Source of the DNA: Actinostola sp. cb2023
Lineage: Eukaryota > Cnidaria > Anthozoa > Actiniaria > Actinostolidae
Direction: 5' to 3'
Assembly: GCA_033675265.1 (NCBI GenBank)
Contig: JAUJYZ010000289.1
Coordinates: forward strand, 345,001 to 409,000
DNA length: 64,000 nucleotides
Shown here: positions 22,978 to 32,660 of the stretch, one piece after another
Layout of the letters: every line of letters begins with the position of its first letter
Position numbering within the stretch: the first letter of the stretch is position 1
The notes under the pieces: generated by a model
What the model was told of the DNA's origin: nothing
What the model saw: the letters and a program-made list of their open reading frames with translations, nothing else
Database searches by the model: none
Translations under genes and position numbers: made by a program

Positions 22978-23012
22978 AAAACATGGATGGAAATCGGGCA
23001 ATTTTTCCAGTG
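22978..23012 (-). repeat. EnSpm right terminal inverted repeat
   Basis: Perfect inverse of 3075-3109, ending in CAGTG and followed by TCT (23013-23015), the duplicate of 3072-3074. Confidence 0.9.
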
Positions 23013-23199
23013 TCTCCCCAGCCATTAAAAAGCCTCCATACCTGCACTCATAAGTTAGAAACATAGTTTCCATCCCTGTCAGGAAAAACATGAGCAGAAA
23101 CACGGACATCCTGCAACCGTGGCCGTTCCACCTCGACTTTCCGTTTTTTTGTTCAAACATTTCATGTTACATACTTATCTCAAATCCCCATACATCATC

Positions 23200-23440
23200 G
23201 CTTAAATGTATTCTATTTATTGCATTACCTATTCCTAATTATTTCTGTGGCTCAACTCGTGCAACAAGAAATCTGATTCTAGCACTTCATTTATTCAAGC
23301 AGCTGCACGCCAAGATTATTATTTATATCTAATAGTTTTTTTCCCTAGGACAATAACAGATTGGAACTCTATACCTATTGATATAAGATCTCTAAGTTAT
23401 ACAGGATTTACCAGCTCAACAAAATCTTATAATTATATAC
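23200..23440 (+). pseudogene. LINE reverse-transcriptase C-terminal remnant
   Basis: In shifting frames the text reads GSTRATRN and then FPRTITDWNSIP before a stop near 23440. The R-T-x-x-D-W-N-S-(I/L)-P block is the usual end of CR1/L2-type LINE ORF2 proteins. At least one frameshift separates the two parts. An AT-rich 3' tail follows. Confidence 0.6.
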
Positions 23441-23634
23441 ATTAATTCTCAACGTATAGTAATTAAATATGATTTTATTTTATTTTTATCAAAACATTTT
23501 AAATATTTTATTGTATTTTTGTCTAGTTTTTAGTAGTATAATTTAAATTATATTTATTTCATTTTATTCTTATCTGTCTTAGATTTTATTACACAAATAT
23601 CATACACGCTATGCATAAAGATATTTTCGAGTTT

Positions 23635-23680
23635 GGAGCCTGGGAACTAGTAGCATGAAAACGAGGTCGGTCAGCCCTCG
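23635..23680. repeat. dispersed repeat shared with 31629-31672
   Basis: ggagcctgggaactagtagc and the next 26 bp recur in inverse orientation at 31629-31672 with few changes, and cgctatgcataaagat next to it recurs near 31680. Unrelated elements lie between the copies, so this is an interspersed family. Confidence 0.6.
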
Positions 23681-23755
23681 TTTCACAAACATTCTGTTTG
23701 AAGACTGTGTGTTTGTATATTTCAAAGCTTTTTACTCGTCATTCTTTACTTTTCG

Positions 23756-23920
23756 ATGCCTTTACATTGTTGTGTACCCGAGTGTACCTTTAAAGGATAT
23801 CGATCAGCCAGTGGAGAAAAAATATCGTTCTTTAATTTCCCTAAGGACGCGAATTTACGTAAGAAGTGGATCCATGCCATTCGAAGAGACCCTGAAAAGG
23901 ATTTCCAGCTTATAACTCAG
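23756..23920 (+). CDS. orphan THAP-domain first exon
   Basis: ATG at 23756 opens 55 codons: CCVPEC (C-x3-C), then FFNFPKD, KKWIHAIRR and FQLITQ, the first half of a THAP zinc finger. It ends at cag/gtcgtg, a weak donor, where THAP genes normally have an intron. The second half (C-x2-H, AVPF) was not found in the next kilobase. It is not the same sequence as the Kolobok THAP at 12.7 kb. Probably the stranded first exon of another THAP transposon, or a host THAP gene whose next exon lies beyond insertions. Confidence 0.6.
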
Positions 23921-24402
23921 GTCGTGTAAACAGTATGAATGAATTACGAGGGAGAGAGCTGAAAGTGCAAGAGAGACCTACGGACAGACATATCTATACA
24001 AGCGGTATTAAAAAAATATCCATAGGGGGGGTTGCAACCCCCAGAACCCTCCCCCTGTATCCGCCCCTGCCCAGTGGATTGTTACTGAACACACAGCTAT
24101 TCAGTTCTTATAAGAATAATGTCACATTCAAAGCCTTGGTAGGCATTGCTCCAGTGTCCGAATTCACATCGAGAGGGCGATAAACACAATCAAGAATTTC
24201 CATATTTGGGATGGTGTAGTACCATTGAGCTTAATTGGGGTAATAAACCAGATGTGGAGTGAAGTGCTTTTCTTTGTAATGCCCATGATCCTCTTATATC
24301 AGCTTAGTTTCACAAGCTGACTTACAAGTCCATGATTAAAGAGGAAACATGAACATGACAATAATGACAAAGCACACACACTTTAGGTCTTATTTACAAC
24401 CC

Positions 24403-25312
24403 CAATCTCGTCCCCAGAGCCTGCGTTACTTTCGGCCAGCGACGAGAACGTAGGCTCTGGCATAATCCATTTTTTGGGAACAGGATTTCTTGTTCTTCCG
24501 GTTTTAGAGCGCATGCGCAAGTTAGCTGGGCAGTTGGTTGTCGATTCAAATTGTCGATTCAGGTTTCAGTGGAATCCTTCGAAAGGTTTCATTAGGGAAT
24601 AGAGTACCCTTTAAAAGCACTTGGTAAAGAAGATATAACAGTGAAAGAAGCGCAGTATCTGAAGTCTTTATTAAAAGCAGTGGTTTTACAGCAGAAGGAT
24701 ACGCGAACAGTTCTTCCTACGGGTTTATATTTACTCGTGTCTACTTTACATATCAGTTAATTATTTGAATCTATCATCTTCATCTTCTCTGGTTATTGTT
24801 GTCTCTCCTTCAAATGTATTTCTTTTGAATATTTCGTCTTCGTAAGCACCTCGATTGGCACTGCCTTTCAGTTGCTAGCCTAAAGAACTATTAGATTTAC
24901 GATCGACATCTCTTCGTGTAAATTTTAGCTTCGTTTGAAAACTTGTCAAGACACTTCGAGATACATATAAGCTTAGATAAACTGGATTTTTCTCTGTGCT
25001 TAGATATTTTATTATTGCAGATCGAGGCGACATGAGGTTAAAAGAAGACTCTGCTCGCAGGGTAGGCGACATGTTTAAAATAACATGTCAATGAAACCGT
25101 TGAAAAATGTTAATTTTTGTTTTGAACGGAAGTTGGGACACCGGGTTGTTTTGACAACTCAATTTTCATTGGATATATTTCATTAACGGAATCTTGCGCG
25201 TGCGTAGTTTCTAAAATGGAATAGCCAATCAAATTGTCTCAAAAATGGATTATGCCAGAGCCTACGTTCTCGTCGCTGGCCGAAAGTAACGCAGGCTCTG
25301 GGGACGAGATTG
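24403..25312. mobile_element. 910-bp element with 9-bp target duplication
   Basis: Long inverted ends (about 70 bp, starting CAATCTCGTCCCCAGAGCCT) flanked by a perfect 9-bp duplication ttacaaccc (24394-24402 and 25313-25321). Nine-base duplications are typical of Mutator-like elements. No transposase is encoded. Motif gtaacgcaggctctgg occurs only in the arms. Confidence 0.85.
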
Positions 25313-25483
25313 TTACAACCCTAATTAATTTCCCAGACTAAATTATTTATATTATCATTATTACTCGATGGGCTTAAGCCTGATCGAGTTTTAAAATATT
25401 TAATATATTAATATTTAATAATAATAATATATCCGTAGTTTTGATTGGCTGAAAGACCTGCAAATAACTGCGTACAAATAACG

Positions 25484-25550
25484 GTCTGAGCATGCGCAGT
25501 GAAGATTAAGCAATGTTCGCTGCAAACAACGGTCTGAGCATGCGCACTGT
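25484..25550 (+). promoter_or_regulatory. duplicated NRF-1-like motif before Crypton 2
   Basis: The word aacggtctgagcatgcgca occurs at about 25482 and again at about 25529. Its core GCATGCGCA resembles half of an NRF-1 site. The second copy ends 23 bp before the ATG at 25571. Likely promoter elements of the Crypton gene. Confidence 0.4.
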
Positions 25551-25570
25551 TGATCGTTCACAGTGTAAAC

Positions 25571-26811
25571 ATGGCAGCGAGCGCTCGTTTTCCCGAGCTG
25601 TCGGAAGACGAGATTGAGAATATTTTAGATCTAAAATCAAGCCTCAATACAAAAAAAGCAACTAAGAAGCGGTCAGTTCTAAACCAAGGCTGGCAGAGGT
25701 ATTAAGAAAGTTTTATGCTGAAGCTAGGAAAAGAAATGGAGATCTGTACACCAGAGCTTCACTTATATGCATTCGATTTGGCCTACAACGGTTCTTCAGT
25801 TCATCACACAATATGGATATCATCAAAGAAACAGAATTTAACAACGCTAACTCTGTTTTTTTAGCTGAACTGTCGGAGCTGAAACGTGAAGGTAAAGCTA
25901 ATAAACCATCGATTAACAAAGCTGACATTACCAAACTCTACCAGAGCGGTCAATTGAACGTTGATAAGCCAGAAACTCTTCAAAACAAAGTGTTCTTTGA
26001 AGTGATGCTTTACTTTTGCCGAAGAGGTCGTCAAAACCTACGAGATTTGAAGAAAGAGGATTTCCGTATTGGAACTGACCCAGATGGTGTGAAATATGTG
26101 TACAAAGCGAAAGACGAGTTGACAAAAAATCACCGCGAAAATGACGAAGCACAAGAGACTCGAACAATGTTTGCAAGCGATGGCGCATCGTGTCCAGTCT
26201 TGTCATTTGAAAAATACATCTCTCATCTCAACCCAAAGAATGAATACCTCTTTCAAAGACCGAAGAGATCAATTAACCCAACTGACGAGATATGGTATGA
26301 TAACATGGTTGTTGGCCAGAGAACTCTGGGGGACAAGATGGAAAGAATATCAACAGCAGCAGAGCTCTCTTACGTCTACACAAATCACTCTATCCGAGCT
26401 ACCTCCATCACAATGCTTGATGAGTGTGGATATGAAGCTCGACATATTATGGCAGTCTCAGGCCATAGGAGCGAGAGTAGTATACGTAGCTATGCTTCAC
26501 GAACGAGCTTGTCTACAAAGAGGAAAATGTCAGACGCTATTTCAAGTTCAATTGACAACAACAACAAGTAACTGGCCGTGAGTTTGATGCCAAAAGAAAC
26601 CTCAACCATTTCTGACAATTCTGAGTCTACTCATACTTCTACAGCTGTAAGCAGCGTATCAGAGTCGTTTGCCAATGATTCACAGTTGGAAACATTTCTT
26701 TCGTCTTCCCAAGAGAACTATATTCTGAACGACTTGCATGTCCAACAGTCAAGGAACGAGCAGTCCCTTCAAGTAAACTACTACAACTGTACATTTAACT
26801 ATGGCAAATAA
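25571..26811 (+). pseudogene. second Crypton tyrosine recombinase, decayed
   Basis: Begins at ATG 25571 (acidic start). After about 44 codons the frame stops at 25703 because a stretch corresponding to the intron and exon junction of Crypton 1 is missing. The core resumes in another frame with FYAEARKRNG, FCRRGRQNL, TNHSIRATSIT, MAVSGHRSE and a terminal Tyr in IRSYASRTS, so all box residues remain. A TAA at 26569-26571 interrupts the same frame, which then stays open to 26811 with a Ser/Thr-rich tail. Clearly related to, but well diverged from, the copy at 5.9 kb. Two lesions make it non-functional. Confidence 0.8.
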
Positions 26812-26924
26812 TTATGATGTTTAAATACCACTATTTTTGCATTGAAACATTGTATCATGAACATTTGAGCAAATATCATGAAGCCTTATTTATTTGATGA
26901 ATGTCACAATATTTTTGCTTGGTG

Positions 26925-26994
26925 TTTACATTCAATAAATTCCTTATTGCACAATATTTTTGCTTGGTGTTTACATTCAATAAATTCCTTATTG
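26925..26994. repeat. direct duplication of a 40-bp segment
   Basis: acaatatttttgcttggtgtttacattcaataaattcctt appears twice back to back (from about 26906 and 26950), just past the Crypton 2 frame and containing its aataaa signal. Confidence 0.7.
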
Positions 26995-27018
26995 ATATAA
27001 ATGAGTCGAATGATAAAA

Positions 27019-27150
27019 CAATTATTGAACTCGGTTTTCGAAAAATATCGTGATTTTGTCAGTGTCTCGCAGATTAATTATTTGCCGATGCCGAAAATCT
27101 GCTCGCCACTGACAAATCACGATATTTTGCTCAACCTCGTCCAATAATTG
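27019..27150. repeat. terminal hairpin after Crypton 2
   Basis: caattattgaactcggtttt... pairs imperfectly with ...cctcgtccaataattg, with inner arms aatatcgtgattttgtcagtg / cactgacaaatcacgatatt. Position and shape mirror the hairpin that ends Crypton 1. Confidence 0.7.
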
Positions 27151-27322
27151 CTTATTAATAATAATACATAATACTGTAGTAGTTGCAGTACATGTAGATA
27201 GATGGATCCAAAGAAGTTAATGTTTTTCAGTTTTTACAAGTAGTAAGATCAAACATGCTATTTTTGTGACATTTGCATCTCTAGCTTGTACTGCATATTG
27301 AACTCGAAGCATAACGAAAATA

Positions 27323-29424
27323 CTACTCACTTCTCTCTTTACAAAATTCTGCTGCTGTAGTTTTAATGAATCTGTCAAAAAAATATGCTTGCAATTTACC
27401 CTTGATTGTGTCCCAGAATTGTTGGTTAAATGAAATTCTTTGGATACTCATCCCAACGTTTGTATAAATGACAAAGTCACACCAGTTCACTCCAGTAACT
27501 CCAAGTTGACCTTGCACCTGGTAGTAGTATTGGTGATTCTCCTTCAATTTTGGTTTCCCATTAACCTCTTCACAGAAGTATGTTCTGTCTGAGCATGCCT
27601 CAAGAGGGGTGACATGAAACTTTGTTTGGGGGCACTTTATTTCCAATAAACCATTCACAGCCTGCATCAATAACTTTGCTATCTGGAGAAGCTCCAAGAA
27701 AGGGTGCATCCATACTTACTACTAGGCATGAATTGAATAGTATAACAGGTCTTCTGCTTGAATACATATATTTTTGATATTGCCTCAAGGCTATGGGTTC
27801 ATATTTGTTACCATGTGCTATGTACTTTGAGGAAATTTAAGAACACTATAAGAAACATGGAACTTTCTAGCCTCATCAACTCTGACGGCTCATGCACTAA
27901 CTGCAAGTTATGCAATAATTAAACTTAATGATAATAATCAATAATTAAAACATATGTAATTATTCCATCACCATTTCAGCTTTAAATCTATACACATGTT
28001 ACATTTTCTATAATTTTATTTCATTCATATTTTTATATATATACATAAATATTTCCTTTTTATATATCTATTTGTAAATGTAATTATGTCTTAATTAAGT
28101 GTCCCCGATTAGTGTACCACTAATCCAATTTTAAGACAATTTGCATTAGACAAAGAAACCACGACACATTAGTAAACAATCTGCTACATCCTACATACAT
28201 ACATAAACTTTATTAACTAATGTGTCGTGGTTTCTTTGTCTAATGCAAATTGTCTTAAAATTGGATGCAGTGAATCTGTGTCTTCTCTCATTTTTCCATT
28301 CATCTGATATTGATTGTCCACGAGTTTTTTCCTCAATGTTATTTAACTTATATGCATCCACACAGAGAGAAGTAAGTAGAGTGTTTTGTTGCTGTTCCAA
28401 TATATCTGGTAGCTTGTATTCCACCATAGACTTGAGGGGAAACTTGGGATATTCTGTAGGGGCTTCTCTTATAGTATCTGGGTTAATTCTTCCCATAGAT
28501 TCAATTTCACAAAATACTTTGAAGTTTGACTCTGTAAATTGAAGTTGATAACTTGCAAAGGAGCCAGAGGGCCATTTGCAAATTTTGTTTCCTTGAAGTC
28601 AGTTTTGTCAGTTGGGGTCAGGATCTGAGCGAAGGGCATGTTAGGGTTTATGTTCATTAGGTCAGCTTTCAACTTGATTTCAACTGTAGTTTGAGATTTT
28701 AAGTTATTTCTTGCTTCATAATGAAGGTCGTGTGTATTGGACATGTATGCACGACTGAGTGGCATTCCTAGTTGCAAACTAGTAGTCCAATCAGTCGTTG
28801 GAAACTGAACTTTACACAGATTGGGTTGAGCTGTTTGATCGGAACTCAATTCCTCTTGCCTTTGTTTACGTTTCAAGTAAATTATGTTCGGGTCTGGGTC
28901 AACGATATTCTGATCTCCTCCGGTTCTGATATACCGTTTTAATAAAAATATGGTCAAAGGTAACTCTAAAAATTCATTCCTTATACAACTGAGCCAGTGT
29001 TCTACAGTATCTAGGTGTATTTTTATAGCGAATTATTCCCAGACGGACATATGGAAATGACGTGCGAACACTCGACTTGAAATTCACTTACAAAATATAT
29101 GTTACAAAATATAAAGCATGCTTCTCTTTAATTGATACGCTTTCCCCATGATTACAATTTGCATTATCTACATCCATAATCACAGCCAAGATCGATTTGT
29201 TTTACGTTTATAGCACTGCATTTCGCGTAGCCAGCGTGGCTAGTCAAAGTCTTGTCTTACCTTTTGACGAACTGTGCTTTCGTCTTCAGACCTTTTGCAC
29301 GATCGCCCCGACATTGCAACCAGAAACGTAGTTCCTCGATTTTTAAATTTGCTGGAGTTCTCCCAGAGAGGGAAGCTCCAGGGATATCCTTTTCAGAAAG
29401 TTTTGTTGAAGGAGATGAACTCAT
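27323..29424 (-). pseudogene. SAP-YqaJ (lambda-exonuclease fold) gene, broken
   Basis: Minus strand. The first exon (29424-29261) starts with ATG and encodes a SAP-type DNA-binding helix pair (LKIEELRFWLQCRGD, GLKTKAQFVKR), ending at donor ag/gtaaga. The next coding block (about 28950-28190) holds DPDPNIIYLKRK, a region ahead of the nuclease, and DEWKNERRHRFTASNF. The YqaJ nuclease core is at 27790-27323: LGASPDSKV (catalytic Asp), LLEIKCP (E-x-K) and YYYQVQGQLG. Breaks: a frameshift near 28565, another with lost residues near 27655, and no sign of the SWIM zinc finger that usually lies between SAP and YqaJ in this family. An IS3EU-like element has inserted 4 bp (plus duplication) upstream of the ATG. 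In cnidarians such genes are numerous and probably transposon-derived. Confidence 0.7.
28123..28266. repeat. 51-bp perfect inverted duplication
   Basis: 28123-28173 and 28216-28266 are exact inverses with a 42-bp spacer that includes a catacatacataaa run. The right copy belongs to the YqaJ coding block; the left copy is an extra, inverted copy next to LINE-tail-like text. It suggests a template-switch or a LINE twin-priming event. Confidence 0.85.
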
Positions 29425-29486
29425 TGTCAATATTATGGCGCGCCGTTACCACCAAAAATACGTCGACTGCAAAACGATCAAGGTTG

Positions 29487-29870
29487 ACGATCCAGTCAAT
29501 TGACAAACGATCCAGTCAGTTGTCAAACGATCCAGTCAGTTGTCAAATGATCCAGTCAAATGACACACAATCCAGTCAAATGACAAACAATCCAGTGTTT
29601 GGTGACGTGTCAGTTGTCAAACGATCCTGTCATTTGATAAACGATCCAGTGAAATCACAAACAATCCAGTCAAATGACAAACGATCCAGGTTGACAATTC
29701 AGTTAAATGACAAACGATCCAGTCAGTTGACAAACGATCCAGTCAGTTGACAAACGATTCAGTCAGTTGACAAACGATCCAGTCAGTTGACAAACGATCT
29801 AGTCAGTTGACAAACGATCCTGTCATTTGATAAACGATCGAGTGAAATCACAAACAATCCAGTCAAATAG
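29487..29870. repeat. left-arm 20-bp tandem array
   Basis: About 18 imperfect copies of the unit gatccagtcagttgacaaac, with variants that differ by one or a few bases. The inverse array is at 31080-31520. Subterminal arrays like this could bind transposase. Confidence 0.9.
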
Positions 29871-29987
29871 GTGTATACACATGCATTTCAATTATTAAAG
29901 TTAGTCAAACATCTGACCCAAAAGAATCGTGGTAGTTTCTATTTACCAAGTAACTAGTTTAAACTCAATCTCAAATTGTTTACATAG

Positions 29988-30348
29988 GACCAGTTGCGAA
30001 GAACCAGTGACAATCTTAGCAGAATTCAGGAAACACTTTTTAAGGGGGAGACCCCTTGATATTGTGGAGATTAACGTTCCGACTGAGGGGCGCACGATGG
30101 AGATATTCGTGTCACGCGCAAATCTCTTTGATGACGCGATGGAAGAGCTAACGCTCACAGCCATCGAGGATGTTAGCATTCCACTCGAGGTTAATTTCAG
30201 TGGAGAGGCTGCACAAGATTATGGTGGCCCACGAAAACAATGTACAAAGTCAATGTACATGCAGTCCAAGCAAGGAGGATGCGAGCGGCATATCCCACTA
30301 ATGCTTTGCGAGCCCCGTTTAGAAAACACTGAGTCGAGGCGGATTTGA
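29988..30348 (+). pseudogene. HECT ubiquitin-ligase domain fragment, transposon cargo
   Basis: After a possible acceptor (tttacatag) the frame reads FRKHFLRGR, EIFVSRANLFDDAMEEL, PLEVNFSGEAAQDYGGPRK. This is the start of the HECT N-lobe: the R-x-x-(L/V)-x-D block and the F-x-G-E-x-x-x-D-x-G-G-P-(R/K) block, close to the G2E3 type. The E2-binding part and the C-lobe with the catalytic Cys are missing, so it cannot be an active ligase. After GGPRK the frame drifts into unrelated sequence and stops at 30346. Probably a deleted copy of a gene carried by a larger relative. Confidence 0.6.
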
Positions 30349-30699
30349 TGTGCTCATGTTTGTTTGGAGTTTTCGAAGAGATTTCTATTCGAATGGCCAC
30401 GCAAAGGCAAGGAAATGGTTTTATAATACTTACTTTATGTTCACTATGAATATTAGCTTCAGAGTTGCTTTTATAAATTTTATTCTTATTTTTGAATTTT
30501 ATCGACCATTTTATGAATTTTTTGAGCGCTTCGAAAATGCTCTTCAAAAATCCATGTTGAAATTGAAATCATTTGAGAAAGATCTTTAATTGGGTATTTC
30601 TTCTTTGATGCATTAGCAGATTACATGAATGAATGCAAGTCACATCATTCTTCATCTTTTTCTTCTAGCTTCTGATGAAAATGAGCAAAAGATATTGAA

Positions 30700-30882
30700 G
30701 ACAGCAATAATAATAATAATTAAAAATAATAATAATAATAATAAGCTTAATGACTTTATTTCAGTGTCAATGTATTTAGTTTATAGCAAGAAACTACAAT
30801 TACAATAATGAGCGTACCCCCCCCCCCCCCCCCCCCCCCAAAGTCATGACCTGCGATAATTTGGTAGTTCGGCTTTCAGCAT

Positions 30883-30942
<60 letters not shown>
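30700..30942. repeat. microsatellite cluster (AAT)n, poly-C, (AAT)n
   Basis: Two (aat)n tracts (about 30708-30743 and 30887-30942) bracket a 20-base C run at about 30820-30839, in the middle of the IS3EU-like element. Poly-C may be hard to sequence through. Confidence 0.85.
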
Positions 30943-31079
30943 GCGCCAACTGGTATTATTTGATGACAAGGAACAATGTGGACTGAATGCTTTTGGATTG
31001 TTTGTTGGTTGACTGGTTTATTCCACAAACGTTCACTTATCGGTACCACTGCTGACTTGACTGTTTTATGGATCGTTTG

Positions 31080-31518
31080 TCATTTATATTTGACTGGATT
31101 GTTTGTGATTTCACTCGATCGTTTATCAAATGACTGGATCGTTTGTCAACAGACTAGATCGTTTGTCAACTGACTGGATCGTTTGTCAACTGACTGGATC
31201 GTTTGTCAACTGACTAGATCGTTTGTCAACTGACTGGATCGTTTGTCAACTGACTGGATCGTTTGTCAACTGACTGGATCGTTTGTCAACTGACTGGATC
31301 GTTTGTCAACTGACTGGATCGTTTGTCAACTGACAGGATCGTTTGACAACTGACACGTCACCAAACACTGGATTGTTTGTCATTTGACTGGATCGTTTGT
31401 CAACTGACTGGATCGTTTGTCAACTGACTGGATCGTTTGTCAACTGACTGGATCGTTTGTCAACTGACTGGATCGTTTGTCAACTGACTGGATCGTTTGT
31501 CAATTGACTGGATCGTCA
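31080..31518. repeat. right-arm 20-bp tandem array
   Basis: About 20 copies of gactggatcgtttgtcaact, the inverse of the left-arm unit, followed by the terminal repeat. More homogeneous than the left array. Confidence 0.9.
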
Positions 31519-32125
31519 ACCTTGATCGTTTTGCAGTCGACGTATTTTTGGTGGTAACGGCGCGCCATACAATATTCAAAGTGCATGTGTTTCGCAGGGA
31601 AAAGCCAAAACCTGGCGATCAAGGGCTGACCGACCTCGTTTCAATGCTACTCGTTCCCAGGCTCCCAATTCAAAAACATCTTTATGCATAGCGTGTATTA
31701 CGTGATGATATTTATAATCACTAAATTATTATAGATCCAAAAGGTCGATGTAGCAGCAAATGTAATAATAATTTCAAGACAAGAACGACAGTTTTGAGCT
31801 TAGACATGTTTCGACGTTACAAACGTCATCTTCAGTAAGTGACACTGATCTTAACTGACACTGGTTTCTACATATATATATAACTATTGTTAGCGGTCTC
31901 ACACAGACAGAGCGTATATAAGAGATGAGACACAATCACACATCACACTTCGAGACTTTAGGTCCTCCACTATGGCTGAAGCACTACAACAACTCCGGGA
32001 AAGAGTCGTCAAAGCAAGCAAGCTGAAGTGGAGAAAGAAATCGCCGAACAAGCTGCTCCTCGTGAACCCGAAGCCGCAGAAAGTACATCCTGCACCGCTT
32101 TTAAAGGTATAGTATACTCTTTCGG

Positions 32126-32660
32126 TGGCCTTTCGCCTCGAGCTGGTTTGATTTTTAAAGCACTCGAGCGGCGTAGTGGCGAGTATGAATGAAAAGTTGC
32201 ATGTACATCTGGCCGTAGTGCCTTGTTGGCTTTCGCAGATGTGGACAGCCTTTCGCATCGAGGTAGTTTGAATTTCAAGCACTCGAGCGGCGAGTATGAA
32301 TGAAAAGTTGCATGTACAAACTGGCTGTAGTGCCTTGTTGGCTTTCGCAGATGTGGACAGCCTTTTGCCTCGAGGTAGTTTGAATTTCAAGCACTCGAGC
32401 GGCGTAGTGGCGAGTATGAATGAAAAGTTGCATGTACAACTGGCTGTAGTGCCTCGTTGGCTTTCGCAGATGTGGCCTTTCGCCTCAAGGTAGTTTGAAT
32501 TTCAAGCACTCGAGCGGCGTAGTGGCGAATATGAATGAAAAGTTGCATGTACGTACATCTGGCTGTAGTGCCTCGTTGGCTTTCGCAGATGTGGTCTTTC
32601 GCCTCGAGGTAGTTTGAATTTCAAGTACTCGAGCGGCGTAGTGGCGAGTATAAATGAAAA
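32126..32660. repeat. tandem repeat, about 114-bp unit, 5 copies
   Basis: The unit contains cctcgaggtagtttgaattt, caagcactcgagcggcgtag and gaaaagttgcatgtac; copies of cactcgagcggcg recur every 113-119 bp. Apparent reading frames across it are by-products of the repeat. No parent gene recognised. Confidence 0.85.

Larger units (their letters stand above)
3075..23012. mobile_element. EnSpm/CACTA transposon, 19.9 kb, with nested elements
   Basis: The left end CACTGGAAAAATTGCCCGAT (3075) is repeated inverted at the right end, finishing CAGTG at 23012. The terminal inverted repeat is perfect for 35 bp and continues imperfectly. A 3-bp TCT duplication flanks it (3072-3074, 23013-23015). CACTG ends plus a 3-bp duplication define animal EnSpm elements. 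Inside are a minus-strand Tnp2-type transposase gene (3.8-11.6 kb) and a divergent plus-strand SAM-domain gene (11.7-21.9 kb). Removing the nested Kolobok (7.4 kb) and Crypton (about 2.1 kb) leaves roughly 10.4 kb of EnSpm. The transposase is broken, so this copy is probably not self-mobile. Confidence 0.9.
29434..31569. mobile_element. IS3EU-like element with HECT fragment
   Basis: Terminal inverted repeats of about 80 bp start TATGGCGCGCCGTTACCACC and are flanked by a 6-bp duplication caatat (29428-29433, 31570-31575). Inside the arms are long tandem arrays of a 20-bp unit. The TATGG(C/T)G end and 6-bp duplication are shared with the element at 55165-61307, which holds an IS3EU-type transposase exon; the superfamily name is inferred from that. 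The only coding sequence is a HECT fragment. No transposase, so non-autonomous. Confidence 0.75.

Noticed and set aside
29487..31518. Regular 20-bp repeats that look like a CRISPR array
   Set aside because: The units are contiguous tandem copies without unique spacers, occur in two mirror-image arms of a transposon, and the genome is eukaryotic.
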